Of a stretch of DNA of 64,000 nucleotides, positions 46,979 through 58,324 are shown in pieces. The stretch's first letter is position 1. Every line of letters begins with the position of its first letter. The notes under the pieces were generated by a model, which did not search any database, was not told the origin of the DNA, and saw nothing but the letters and a program-made list of their open reading frames with translations. The translations under genes and the position numbers were made by a program. Source of the DNA: Sinohyriopsis cumingii (taxonomy: Eukaryota > Mollusca > Bivalvia > Unionida > Unionidae); the NCBI GenBank assembly GCA_028554795.2, contig CM068838.1, positions 92,400,974 through 92,464,973 on the forward strand, in the 5' to 3' direction.

Positions 46979-48747
46979 CACACTTTAATTTGCTGACCAA
47001 AAAAAATCATAAAATATAAGAAAACTGACCTTAATGAAGTCAAACTTGAAACCTTAGTAATTCACAATGAAACAGCAATCTCTCTGTAGAAATATGTGAT
47101 ATTCAATTTGAAAACAAATGAAGAATGAACGGTATTTGAAAATTCAGCTGACAACTTTTGTTGATTATATTACCTCATGAATGTCAGATAGTACCAATGT
47201 TTATCAATACTTGGAAACACAATTTTCCCAACATTCATCATGATCTAAGTATGCAATTCTATAAATGTAACTTTCTCTTCAACATAACCGTTAGACTCCT
47301 GAGATGAATAAAAAATGATGGAAAATAAATGCTTCTCTAGACATAAGTAAATACAGAATTAAACCCAAAAGACTGGCTGACATACAGACAGTGATAACTA
47401 TATGCATTTGCACATTCATGGACAGGCATTCATAAAATAATGTTAAGGACACTGTCATACAAACTACCTGTAACAGAGGACTGACCTCTGCTAAGTTAAA
47501 GGTCAAACGAGTGGTCCTTTGCTTTCAACTGTAAACTTCTATGAATAAATCTGATGAGTAAGTGAATGAAAACTGAGACAAAACATCTTTCCATGCACAA
47601 AAATGAAATATTTTAAAGACCTACACATGCAGGCAATGGATATAATATACTTGTTTTATCACTGATCGATAATGATAAAAGTAGAATTTTTATTTTTTTA
47701 CTTACTTGTTAGAAAGGGGAGATAATGTCACCAAAGGCAGAGAATGTCAGACTCACTAGCTTCCCTTTGAAAAACAATCTTATTTGTAACCCATTGCGCT
47801 CTCTCTCTCTCTCATACACACACACACACACACGCAGATCCAATAAAAAGTTTGCATCTTTATAAAGAAAACAATGGAGGAATATGAAGCAAGTTATATC
47901 ATAATTTTTCTGAGATTAGTACTGCATTGCATATAAAATCTAATGATCTATAATTTCGAGAGCTTTTGATTTGCAAGATTACTGTCAATAGATTTACAAG
48001 GAAATTCCATTTGGTTTAATAATTAGTAGAGTTACCATATGATTTTTTTGGATATTATTCATTATATTCTCATTTTTATTGATTACAAATTCCTGCAACC
48101 AGTCTGAAGGTCATCAGTCATATATTTCAATCAATGTAGGAAGCATCCTTGTATAAAACTGTATTTCATATAACACAATATGATATCATCATCTCTTGAG
48201 GATAGAGCAGAATCTCTCCCATGTTTTAACATTTCACTGTAGATTATAGTTTCTGAAGTAATACAATATACAGATCATCTCTAAATGTCAAATGTCATAT
48301 AATATTTAATAATACTAGGTGATTGTTTCATTTCTCATTATATATATGTATACACACACACACACACACTGGACTGCTATGTAATCAACAGCTATGATGA
48401 TTTTATTATTGGTAAATCAGTAAATAAATATATACATTGACCTTCAAGGTATTATATGTCTTTTTTTATGCTCCATATTAAAATGCATTTAATTTCAGTT
48501 TAAATCACATGACTGTGTGAAATGATCGATAAACAGACACCATGTTGATTTCAGGTTATGCAAGGGGAGTTACTCTAATATCATGGTAATACTGAAAAAA
48601 TATCATAATGATGGTATATATTTGTTCTAATGTTGGAAACTTGATGTTTATGTTGTACAAAGTGTAAATGAACTTGAAAAATGGATGCTATTTCCATGGC
48701 AGCCATTCCGCAACCTGTCCCATTGAAAAGAAATGCATAAGAGAGAA
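46979..48747. other. Unassigned non-coding sequence with small microsatellites
   Basis: (CT)n/(CA)n at about 47800-47833 and (CA)n at about 48352-48369. No gene. Confidence 0.35.
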
Positions 48748-48852
48748 TTAAAGAAATGCATCGGTAACAGAGAGTACAGCCAGGATTGTCGCTGAGAATG
48801 GACCACCAACATAAGCATGAAAGTACACGTCGACCACAGACTGTCTAAATGA
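48748..48852 (-). CDS. Weak candidate terminal exon (34 codons plus stop)
   Basis: On the minus strand, sequence after an AG at 48854-48853 opens in phase 0 as SFRQSVVDVYFHAYVGGPFS and continues to LSVTDAFL and TAA. The segment has noticeably more GC and CpG than its surroundings. Its phase fits the phase-0 donor of the candidate exon at 52192-52277. The acceptor's pyrimidine tract is poor and I know no homologue, so this may be a chance frame. Confidence 0.25.
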   Translation of the reverse strand, partial: SFRQSVVDVYFHAYVGGPFSATILAVLSVTDAFL

Positions 48853-49503
48853 CTCCCATTATTCCAATGAAAAGTAATAAATCGTGTACAACATATTTTA
48901 TAGTCAATACAAGTCAAATCCGAAAACCACCAGAAAACAACAACCATCCATATTTCACATTTTGACTCCTATTTGCTACCATAGATTTTATCTCTTGGTT
49001 CTTGACAAACATGATAATGTGATATATTTTCTATACATGTTATTCTGCATGCTGTCACAAAACACTCACAATATGGAATAATGAAACTGTACAGACTGGT
49101 GACACAGTACTAAATAAAAACAGTACAGTAATCAACAAGGAAGGTGCAACCAACAGCATAAAGCAACATCATCAAAAAATACAGTAATCTACAAGGAAAG
49201 TGCAACCGACAGAATAAAGCAATATCAACTAATGGTACAGTTTACAATAGGACCTTAAAAATGGTGCTAAATATTGACTCCTCTATCAAATATGTGTTCT
49301 TTCTTCAGACTTTAAGTGTAACAAGATCTCAAATATTTGACAGTAATTTGTACCAGGTACTCATGGCTTTTCATGTGGGCAAAATTCAGGAGAATACAGG
49401 TAAACAATCATGACTACCTCATGCAGATTTACTTCACAAGCTCTTGCTTGTTTATCAACAAACTCAAAATAGTATATATGTACAAAGGCAAAATTTATGA
49501 CAT
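48853..49503. other. Unassigned non-coding sequence
   Basis: A two-copy repeat of AATCAACAAGGAAGGTGCAA / AATCTACAAGGAAAGTGCAA near 49131-49210. Otherwise nothing. Confidence 0.4.
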
Positions 49504-49724
49504 ACATTAAAAACAAAGATCACTTTATTCCACAATATCTGTCCTCTATACATTAAAAACAAAGATCACTTTATTCCACAATACCTGTCCTCTACTATAC
49601 ACTAAAAACAAAGATCACTTGATTCCACAATACCTGTCCTCTATACACTAAAATCAAAGATCACTTTATTCCACAATACCTGTCCTCTATACACTAAAAT
49701 CAAAGATCACTTTATTCCACAATT
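49504..49724. repeat. Minisatellite, about 46-50-bp unit, 5 copies
   Basis: ACAAAGATCACTTTATTCCA with CAATACCTGTCCTCTA. Confidence 0.92.
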
Positions 49725-49827
49725 CCGCATTTGGCATTAGAATGGAGGCATCCCCAGTCCTAATCAGATTATCTATAAATGAATTAATACACCTTCAAAA
49801 ATCCAAGGAAACAGAGGGAAGACTTTT

Positions 49828-49992
49828 TATCATAAGAAATAATTATAGTCTTTTTCCATGATTATAAGAGATAATTACGGTATTTTTCCCATGACTGTAA
49901 GAGATAATTACAGTGTTTTTCCCATGACTATAAGAGATAATTACAGTATTTTTTCCATGACAATAAGAGATAATTACAGCAATTTCCCATGA
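49828..49992. repeat. Minisatellite, about 33-bp unit, 5 copies
   Basis: AAGAGATAATTACAGTATTT with TTCCCATGACTAT. Confidence 0.9.
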
Positions 49993-50089
49993 TAAAACCA
50001 GTGGGCCAGTCAAACAAATTTTTCAAAAAGTCATGTTTGCGCTTATCATGACACAGAAGAAAATTGTAAATATTTTCTAAAACAATTTT

Positions 50090-50345
50090 AAGACTGGGCT
50101 TATTATTAGATCAATATGGTAATAGCTTTAAAGTTCCCAATTTGACTGGGCTTATTATTAGATCAATATGGTAATAGCTGTTAAGTTCCCAATTGGACAC
50201 ATTGACTTTACTGGGCTTATTATTAGATCAATATAGTAATAGCTTTTAAGCTCCCAATTGGACACAATGACTTTACCGGGCTTATTATTAGATCAATATG
50301 GTAATAGCTTTTAAGTTCCCAATTGGACACAATGACTTTACTGGG
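50090..50345. repeat. Minisatellite, about 65-bp unit, 4 copies
   Basis: CTGGGCTTATTATTAGATCA, ATATGGTAATAGCTTTTAAG and CCCAATTGGACACA. Confidence 0.92.
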
Positions 50346-51756
50346 TGAAAAAAATGGGAATTTACCCGAAAGACCATCACATCTAAGAATCATGTGAAAA
50401 CATTCAAATTTTGAGGCAATCAGGAATGTTCATACTTGTGCAGAATTATAAAATAAATAATAAAATAACTATAAATAAGCTTTGTTTACTGATGGCTTTG
50501 TTTTCAACAAGTAACATTAGCTGTTATCAGCTATTCTGGCCACAAACAACAGTCCTAACAGGCAAAGCTGAGGCAAAGTAACTTTCTCAAGGTCACTCTA
50601 AACAGCCCATCAGCACTTTTTCCAAATATACAACAGAACTGGACGTCACCATAGCACATGAAAAAATAATCCAACTACTTTTATTGGAAGATTAATTTAT
50701 GTTTAATAAGTATTGTTTACCTTTACAAAGAGTCATGTTATAAATTTTTTTTAATATTTGGAGCAATTTGATTTTATGAATTAAATTGATTTTCTTCAGT
50801 GTAGCCATAGTGGCAAAAAATGAACAACAAGGGACAAGTGCTCAGATTCACTTTAAAGCTGAATTTCATTGACTATTACATAGATTTTGAGGGAGTTCTA
50901 AAACCAGCCCAATAATGCTATAGATTTCCTATGTCTGTTTACAGAATGTCCATTGAAAAGCTTATAGTGGGCAAAATTATATTTTATACTAAAGATCAAG
51001 ATACCTGACTTTAACCAGACTGAAAGTGGACAAGGTGCACCTGACTGGGCAATCAATTACATTTGTCCACAAGACTGTGTACTTGGGATGGTGACACTGA
51101 AGGTTCATTATAAACAAAAAAATAAAAAACACTTTAAAGCAGTTATGAAAAAGTTTAACCAAAACTTAAAAAAAAAGACTGTTGATCTAATGTGCACTTG
51201 AAATAAATCCATAAAATTCTTTGGTAGTTAAGGAAGAAAACTGAGATCCATCATATACAGGTACAGACAGAAGAACAGACAGGTTATACCATTAACCACC
51301 ATTATAGAACAAAGTGTACACACAAAAAACAATGGTTACAGTATAGACCACTTCCAAAGAATAGGGTGACCAGACATAAGAACAGACAGATAATAATTAC
51401 ACTATAGACAACTTTTATAATTCTAAAATCAGCAAACATATAAGGTTCAAAATGCAATACTTACAATGAAAGTATTACCAAGACATTAAGGAATATTCTT
51501 GAGAAAGGCTAAATTGATGCATATGGTGTCTACAAAATTATCTGTCCCTGTTTACCTGAACTCTGTTTAAAAGCAAAGATAATTTACTGGTACTCCAAAT
51601 CAAGATCATTAAAAGGCTTTTTTTCTCTCAAAATATCCAAGCCAAAAAAGAAGCTATTCAAGACTAGCTTTCAATGTTCAGGTGGTATTATTAGTAATAC
51701 CATTCCTCATGCAATTAAGTCAGCTTTCAATGTTCAGGTGATCTTATTAGTAATAA
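50346..51756. other. Unassigned non-coding sequence
   Basis: It includes a two-copy CTAGCTTTCAATGTTCAGGT / CAGCTTTCAATGTTCAGGTG repeat near 51665-51740. No gene. Confidence 0.35.
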
Positions 51757-51930
51757 AATTTATGTGTGTGTGTGTGTGTGTGTGTGTCTGTGTGTGTGTT
51801 TGTATGTGTGTATTTGTGTGTGTTTGTGTGTGTGTTTGTGTGTGTGTGGTGGGTGTGTATTTTGTGTGTGGGTGTGTTTGTGTGTTCGTATGTGTGTGTT
51901 ATGTGTGATATGTGTGTATATGTGTCTGTG
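51757..51930. repeat. (GT)n-rich microsatellite, imperfect
   Basis: About 170 bp of TG repeats interrupted by TTTG and TATG. Open frames on both strands are artefacts. Confidence 0.95.
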
Positions 51931-51944
51931 AACATATTAACTAG

Positions 51945-52025
51945 CTGTATTATATACTTTATGCACATAACAGAGGGCCTTAAGGTAGATTAGTTATCAT
52001 TTGTAACTGAGTCAACCTCTGAAAA

Positions 52026-52079
<54 letters not shown>

Positions 52080-52102
52080 CATTATTATTAATTTATTATT
52101 AA

Positions 52103-52157
<55 letters not shown>
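51945..52157 (+). mobile_element. LINE 3' tail with long (ATT)n
   Basis: CATAACAGAGGGCCTTAAGG and TAGATTAGTT...GTAACTGAGT match the tail of the LINE at 1-1109 (CATAACAGATAGAAGGCCTC, TAGATTAGTT). A roughly 130-bp ATT run follows. It is a 5'-truncated insertion. Confidence 0.75.
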
Positions 52158-52191
52158 GAATAGTGTAGATGGAAAAAAATAACTGTCTTAC

Positions 52192-52277
52192 CCTAGTTGC
52201 TGTTACATTTCCCTCACACTCTGCATACTGGCATTTAGGACTTTCTGTCCCCTCATGGTCACCTTGAGAGCTTACAT
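52192..52277 (-). CDS. Candidate internal coding exon B (86 bp)
   Basis: Borders on the minus strand: TTATCTTTTTTCTCAG acceptor (AG at 52279-52278) and AGG|GTAAGA donor (52192/52191). It is open in the frame VSSQGDHEGTESPKCQYAEC EGNVTATR, entering in phase 1 and leaving in phase 0. The peptide has a Cys-x4-Cys pair but too little sequence for a domain call. The entry phase fits the donor of candidate exon A at 55731-55835. The (ATT)n tail of a LINE ends only about 35 bp past the donor. Confidence 0.5.
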
Positions 52278-52279
52278 CT

Positions 52280-52630
52280 GAGAAAAAAGATAAAATAAAA
52301 TTTTTTGGTCTCATACAATAAACCACTACCAGTTTTACACAAATACTGAGAAAATAAATAGAAAAAATCCAATTCTTGTAGATTTTATCTGATATAACTA
52401 AACAATCAAGATGCTGATTCAATGAAATCTTCACAGTGCAAATATAAAATTCACTACCAATTGTTTCTTGAAGGTAAGGTAAAGATAAATTATCTTATCA
52501 ACTGGAGTAAAACTGTCAGCCTTATGAGGGTAGTGTCCCAGTCTCATCCTGCTTGCTACTATATGTATGTGAGTTTGTACTGAATAGAAAAAGTACCTTT
52601 AAATGACAGAGAAAGCAGGTGGAGGTTGGT
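52280..52630. other. Intron or intergenic DNA, nothing seen
   Basis: No features beyond the acceptor region of candidate exon B. Confidence 0.3.
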
Positions 52631-52631
52631 G

Positions 52632-52957
52632 ATTGTGTGTGTGATTTTGACTTTTAAGGTAGCTTTAAGAAAAAATCAGTTAAATCACTATGATGTCTGC
52701 AGTGTGGCAGTTTATAGTGATGTCTAGCACTGGGGCATCATGCCACAGACATGTAGCATGATGTCCCACACAGTCACATTATTCTGACACCAGGCTAAAC
52801 AGTCCTAACACTAACCTCTTAATGCTGAGGGCCAAGTAAGGCAGATGCTAGTATCATTTTTATAAGTCTTTGCTATGATGTGGCTGGGGTTCAAACCCGC
52901 AGCATCCCACATCTGAGGCAGACACTATAACCACTAGGCCAGTGGAGCAGTCTCGTG
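52632..52957 (-). mobile_element. SINE family B, full-length
   Basis: A short (GT)n run, TTAAGGTAGCTTTAAG, GCATCATGCCACAGACATGT, GACACCAGGCTAAACAGTCC, and a head with GGTTCAAACCCGCAGC and ATAACCACTAGGCCAGTGG. Confidence 0.9.
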
Positions 52958-53555
52958 GTGGAGTTTGGTTTGGAGAGGCAAGTAAAGGTTGGGAAAGATA
53001 TAAAAAAAATAACTTAAAAGAAGCATTTCCATAAGGATAAGCTGAGAATTTATGGTTTATTGGGTGTAATCACTAATTCTTGATAACTGCAGAATACTTT
53101 TATCTGGGTGATTTACCTGTACTGCAGAGTGGGAAGTGCACAGTCTACAAAGAAGACAGTTGATGACCCAAAGAGGCAAAAGGAAGAGCGAGAAAGAGAA
53201 GGAAAAGAAATATGGCAATGCTGACCTATCACCAACAGTGATTTGGAAAAGACCGGAAGCAACCAGGTGATGCTGACATGGCAGCAGTTTTAGTTCAACT
53301 AGTCACTCAGTTATATGATGAGATCTGTTTTATTGGTATAACAGAATTGCTAACTGAATTTTGCATAGATTTTGTAACTATTTCTAAGAGAAAGGGATTA
53401 ATTCAAATGTCATGCTCAATTTCATTTTGTTTATATAATAGATTAAATTATTATATTTTACATATGTTTTTTTTTGTTGTTATATTCTATACCCCTGGTC
53501 AAATCTCTGTTATTTCATTAATTTCATATTTTATTTTATTGTGTACTTGATCTGA
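52958..53555. other. Unassigned non-coding sequence
   Basis: No supported gene. The 90-codon plus frame at 53278 lacks splice or family support. Confidence 0.35.
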
Positions 53556-54232
53556 GCAATAACACTGTGGTGGATCATCTTCTAGATAACGATAACCAAA
53601 GCAATAACACCATGGTGGATCATCTTCAAGATAATGATAACCAAAGCAATAACACCATGGTGGATCATCTTCAAGATAACGATAACCAAAGCAATAACAC
53701 CATGGTGGATCATCTTCTAGATAACGATAACCAAAGCAATAACACTGTGGTGGATCATCTTCTAGATAATGATAACCAAAGTAATAACACTGTGGTGGAT
53801 CATCTTCTAGATAATGATAACCAAAGCAATAACACCACGGTGAGTCATCTTCTAGATAATGATAACCAAAGCAATAACACTGTGGTGGGTCATCTTCTAG
53901 ATAATGATAACCAAAGCAATAACACTGTGGTAGATCATCTTCTAGATAATGATAACCAAAGCAATAACACTGTGGTGGATCGTCTTCTAGATAATGATAA
54001 CCAAAGCAATAACACCATGGTGGATCATCTTTTAGATAATGATAACCAAAGCAATAACACTGTGGTGGATCATCTTCTAGATAATGATAACCAAAGCAAT
54101 AACACCATGGTGGATCATCTTCTAGATAATGATAACCAAAGCAATAACACCATGGTGGATCATCTTTTAGATAATGATAACCAAAGCAATAACACTGTGG
54201 TGGATCATCTTCTAGATAACAATAACCATAGC
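53556..54232. repeat. 45-bp minisatellite, 15 copies, open on both strands
   Basis: GTGGTGGATCATCTTCTAGA, TAATGATAACCAAAGCAATA and ACACT repeat with few changes. As 45 is divisible by three, the plus strand reads NDNQSNNTVVDHLLD and the minus strand reads DDPPQCYCFGYHYLE over more than 240 codons each. I treat both as non-coding. Confidence 0.95.
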
Positions 54233-54439
54233 ACCACAAGGAGTGTGAGATTACACATCATCATCCCACCTCTGACAAACTTATCTGAATTATATGCACC
54301 AGCCAATACTGCCAGATGTGAAATACATGTCAACAGCACTCCCTCCATTATATGTAATACACATTTTTATTTTGCTATAAAGAACATGTTTCATAATACA
54401 GTCAAAACATTTAGTGGTGCATTTGGGACACATCACATC

Positions 54440-54690
54440 TGACATATTCACACCAAGTCTACATGGCCTATTCTGGCAGTCACACACCTCTGACATATTC
54501 ACACCAAGTCTACACAGTATATTCTGGTAGTCACACACCTTTGACATATATTCACACCAAGTCTACACAGTATATTCTGGTAGTCACACACCTCTGACAT
54601 ATATTCACACCAAGTCTACACAGTATATTCTGGTAGTCACACACCTCTGACATATATTCACACAATGCCTACAGGGTCTACTCTGGTAGT
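54440..54690. repeat. Minisatellite, about 55-60-bp unit, about 5 copies
   Basis: CTCTGACATATATTCACACC, AAGTCTACACAGTATATTCT and GGTAGTCACACAC. Confidence 0.92.
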
Positions 54691-55284
54691 CACACACTTG
54701 CTTGATTCATGTTAAATTTTTTTTTAAAAATTCACCAAAACTCAACCAAATACACAAATATGACATCCTACCTTTATCCTTTACTAAATCCCTTGCCTAT
54801 TCAGAAAATTCTTCCCTTTTAATAAAATAAGTGGGGGTAATCCCCCCCCCCACCTCGAATTTGCCATTCTAGAATAGACCCCATATTTAATGACACACTT
54901 GAATGACAAGAGTTATTCATACACTGTCTAGAGACACTAATGTAAGTGATGCAAGATCTGACAGGTATTTTTTGAGAATTTCAAGCTTGGGAGTCCCATC
55001 AAGAGCTTAGATTCCACCATGAGCCTTGATGTTAGCTATAGAGTACTTTCAACAAAATGGCATATTATATGCCTGCACTGTGTTTCAAAGTCCTCTGTGT
55101 AGATCATGTTTTTGTAAATGGTAGGGAACAAGAGTTATTGCACAGAAACAAAACTGGTCACAGACCGATTTTCCCACAATTGTTTTAGTTGAGGGAGCTG
55201 GGGACTTGATCCAAGACATACAGTATCTAGTGACATACTTGTGTCATCTCAAGTTTAGAGAGATATTCATACAGGATAAAGTAA
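54691..55284. other. Unassigned non-coding sequence
   Basis: Nothing supported. Confidence 0.35.
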
Positions 55285-55562
55285 CATACTTGTGTGACAC
55301 AAGATCTGATATATTGTAACACTATACCTTGTGACACAAGATCTGATATATTGTAACACTATACCTTGTGACACAAGATCTGATATATTTTAACACTATA
55401 CCTTGTGACACAAGATCTGATATATTGTAACACTATACCTTGTGACACAAGATCTGATATATTTTAACACTATACCTTGTGACACAAGATAGGATATATA
55501 TTAACACTATACCTTTTGACACAAAATTTGATATATATTTACACAATATCTAGTGACACAAA
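55285..55562. repeat. Minisatellite, 37-bp unit, about 7 copies
   Basis: TTGTGACACAAGATCTGATA with TATTGTAACACTATACC. TTGTGACACAA is itself nearly palindromic. Confidence 0.93.
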
Positions 55563-55730
55563 ATCTTATATCTTAGTTTCAATCTCCTCTGACAAGCCAG
55601 AATTCACACTATATCGATTGTGACATGCTTGTGGACTACTGTGTCTACACTATTTTAAAGTCAGTAAATATATAACATTGCAAATGTAATACTTAATTGT
55701 ATTTATACTTTTTTCGAACATGTACTTTAC

Positions 55731-55835
55731 CTGGAAGAAATATTCCGGGAAGTGTCAGGTTGGATGAAAGACTTGACACAGAGTCATTTCTCTTCAGAGA
55801 CCCTGATCCCTGTTTGAACCATATCATTAATGGCT
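55731..55835 (-). CDS. Candidate internal coding exon A (105 bp)
   Basis: On the minus strand, ATGTTCTTCTCAG acceptor (AG at 55837-55836) and TTCCAG|GTAAAG donor (55731/55730). In between, an open phase-1/phase-1 frame encodes PLMIWFKQGSGSLKRNDSVS SLSSNLTLPGIFLP. It is serine-rich, with KRNDS resembling a basophilic kinase site. Its donor phase matches candidate exon B, making a 60-plus-residue joined reading. No homologue recognised. It could alternatively be part of a longer frame reaching about 55887, upstream of which a TGA lies. Confidence 0.5.
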
Positions 55836-55887
55836 CTGAGAAGAACATATTTTGACAGTCACGGTTCACACTCCTCAACGAACACAG

Positions 55888-57545
55888 TCAATGATCCCTA
55901 TTACCTTTCCACTTCTTTGATAATTTTACAATTACTCAGATCAAATTTCCACTGCATATAATTCTATGTGAACTGGAAATTAATGTGATTTTCTCTTTGA
56001 TTAAACGTTTCATGTACGTGTCTGTCAATAGTATCACACACAGCTTATTTTTCTCAATCTATGCATATGTACAACACGCCGGCTCATGTACATATCAAAA
56101 TCTATATAATTATATATCTGAGATGATTCAAAAGATGTCTGATGAAGGCTTTTCACTCACTGTATGCTGCTTACATACTGTCTAGAAGCAAGAACTGTCA
56201 ACACTTCAATACATGTCATTTACTTTTTCTCTGCAAATATATGTAAGTAAATTAATTCCAAAATTCCTTTTTTTTTCTTCCTGTATGGTGAAACTTTCAA
56301 TTGTTTATGAAACAGGGAAATATATTTTTTTAAAACTCTGCTGCACTGAAAGACTAACTACGATAGAACAGTTGCTATTATGTATTTCAAATTTCCTTGC
56401 ATATCTATTGCATAGTGTTCACATCCCTTGCATAGTGTTCATATCCCTTGCATTGTGTTCTGTCCCAAGAATACATTCCTAGAGCTTTGCATACTTTGCA
56501 AATTTCTTCCAAGCAGTATTCCAGCTAATGTAATTTACAATAGCTAAAAGAAATATAATTTTTATCCATTAACAACGAACAATCAATTATCCCAAATTGC
56601 AGTCAATAGAAGTTATCCTGAACTTTCTGTAGAATCATCTCATCATCTATACTTGTATTTTCTTGTGGTGAATAAACCTTTCTCACAAAAAAAATATTCT
56701 TAACTTTTCGCACCATATATCACCTACAACTCAGAGTGCAGTCCACTTCCACAAATTGATAATGTAAATGATAGACCAGAGTCATAATCTGCGACTAAAG
56801 TGATAAAAGCCAATGACTGCAAAAAAGATAATGCATCAAGGTGAGCAACACATTATATCAATTTATTTCCAGTACAATGAAATTTAGATGTGCTGAATCA
56901 TTACAAATTTAGCGTAAATTCTGCAATACAAGGGTAGTATTGAAATTATTTTCTGATACCCGCACAATATGTGTTATGTAAATTGGGGCAATTAATGATC
57001 TACATCAAGCCTTTTGTTATGGCTATAACACAAACATCAATGAATTACATTACGGCTTTGTTAATCCCACTGCTACTTCAAGCCAATTCATCAATACCAT
57101 TGATCCATAGACTGTTTTTAGGTCATCCCAAACTCATCCATGGCAAAATGCAAAAGAATATTGTAATCCAGTCTAATATTTTCCCAATTTGAAATGAGTC
57201 AATGTGTCAGTATCTCATGAAAAAGGAAGATTTTCTTTCAGAATTATTTTTAGTCTCTGTTCATCTGTATTAATCACATTTCATTTTTCATCAGTTGTTT
57301 TCCATTCCTTTACATTGTAAATGCATATCCACACCACTTGACTTGTACACTTGGAATAATCTGTGTAAAACAAATGAAATAAAAAATAACGATAACTTGA
57401 AATGGAAAGAAATATTACAGAAAAATATGAACACCTATTGAAATGTATCTGCTTGATATGATGAAAACTCAAATACCTGTATTACAGGTATATCAATCAT
57501 AAGCAGGTGGTTGCTCAAAAAACAATATACTGGTATATTTTTGCT
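55888..57545. other. Unassigned sequence
   Basis: Apart from three 20-bp repeats of CATAGTGTTCACATCCCTTG at about 56411-56462, nothing is supported. Confidence 0.35.
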
Positions 57546-57547
57546 TA

Positions 57548-57700
57548 CAAGTTGGATCAAACTGCAAACTGCATAGACACAGATCTGCTGTCACATAATG
57601 TACCAGCATGTCTAGGTCAATGCAATTTGCTTAGATTAGTAAGAAGAGCAAAGAGCATCAAGGTCTCTGTTTTCAGCTGGACCCAACTTGTATGGAGTCT
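57548..57700. mobile_element. Palindromic interspersed element, copy 6
   Basis: TTGGATCAAACTGCAAACTG, CATAGACACAGATCTGCTGT, CATAATGTACCAGCATGTCT and AGCTGGACCCAACTTG share modules with the other copies. Unlike most, it has no array at its right edge. Confidence 0.6.
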
Positions 57701-57986
57701 CCAGAGTAAGCTAATTGCTGCCATTCCATTATTGCCATCTCCACAGGGAAGTATTATTCTATAGACATGTCTGCCAAAGTGCCAAATTAATATGGCAATA
57801 GAAGCTTTTGTATATCATATGACATTGTGTGATGTCATATAACATCAGCATGTGGCAAATTATTACATGCTGGGAAAAGTTCAATAAATCTCGTAGTCAA
57901 GCACAACATCCTGTAGTCAATGGGAAAACTATTGCATACTATAATACAAAAGATCCCTGATGTACAGCCAATCAGAACTGAAGAAT

Positions 57987-58140
57987 CAGGCCCAGCCCTA
58001 GGCAAGGCAAATGAGGCAACCACCTTGGGCCCCATGCTTCTCCACAATGCACTTTTTTTTATTGAGGCCCCATGCTCATTACTTGCTACCTTGGGCTCCA
58101 CATACTGCCCTGGGCCCCACACATCCGAGGGCTGGGCCTG
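57987..58140. mobile_element. hAT-like MITE, 154 bp
   Basis: The ends are perfect inverted repeats, CAGGCCCAGCCCT and AGGGCTGGGCCTG. Flanks TGAAGAAT (57979-57986) and TGAAAAAT (58141-58148) form an 8-bp duplication with one mismatch, as expected for hAT transposons. The interior is GC-rich (CTTGGGCCCC repeats) and non-coding. Confidence 0.85.
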
Positions 58141-58324
58141 TGAAAAATTAATCATGTAACAAAGAAAATATTATTTAGTTGAAGGATTAAAAAATGGCTC
58201 TTTAAACAACATTCATTAAAGTAGTGAATTTCAGGGCAGTTTAACTCAGTATTTCACATTATTTCTGCAAATCTCAAAGAATACACGATCTGTACCCTAA
58301 AAGTATCACATAATAAAATACTGA

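Noticed and set aside
47291-47506. 71-codon hydrophobic minus-strand frame, possible membrane segment exon
   Set aside because: Continuous frame without splice borders or recognisable family. Hydrophobic readings are common by chance in AT-rich DNA.
53499-54442. Frames of 291 (plus) and 246 (minus) codons
   Set aside because: Both arise from a 45-bp tandem unit divisible by three. The plus frame merely runs out into unrelated sequence.
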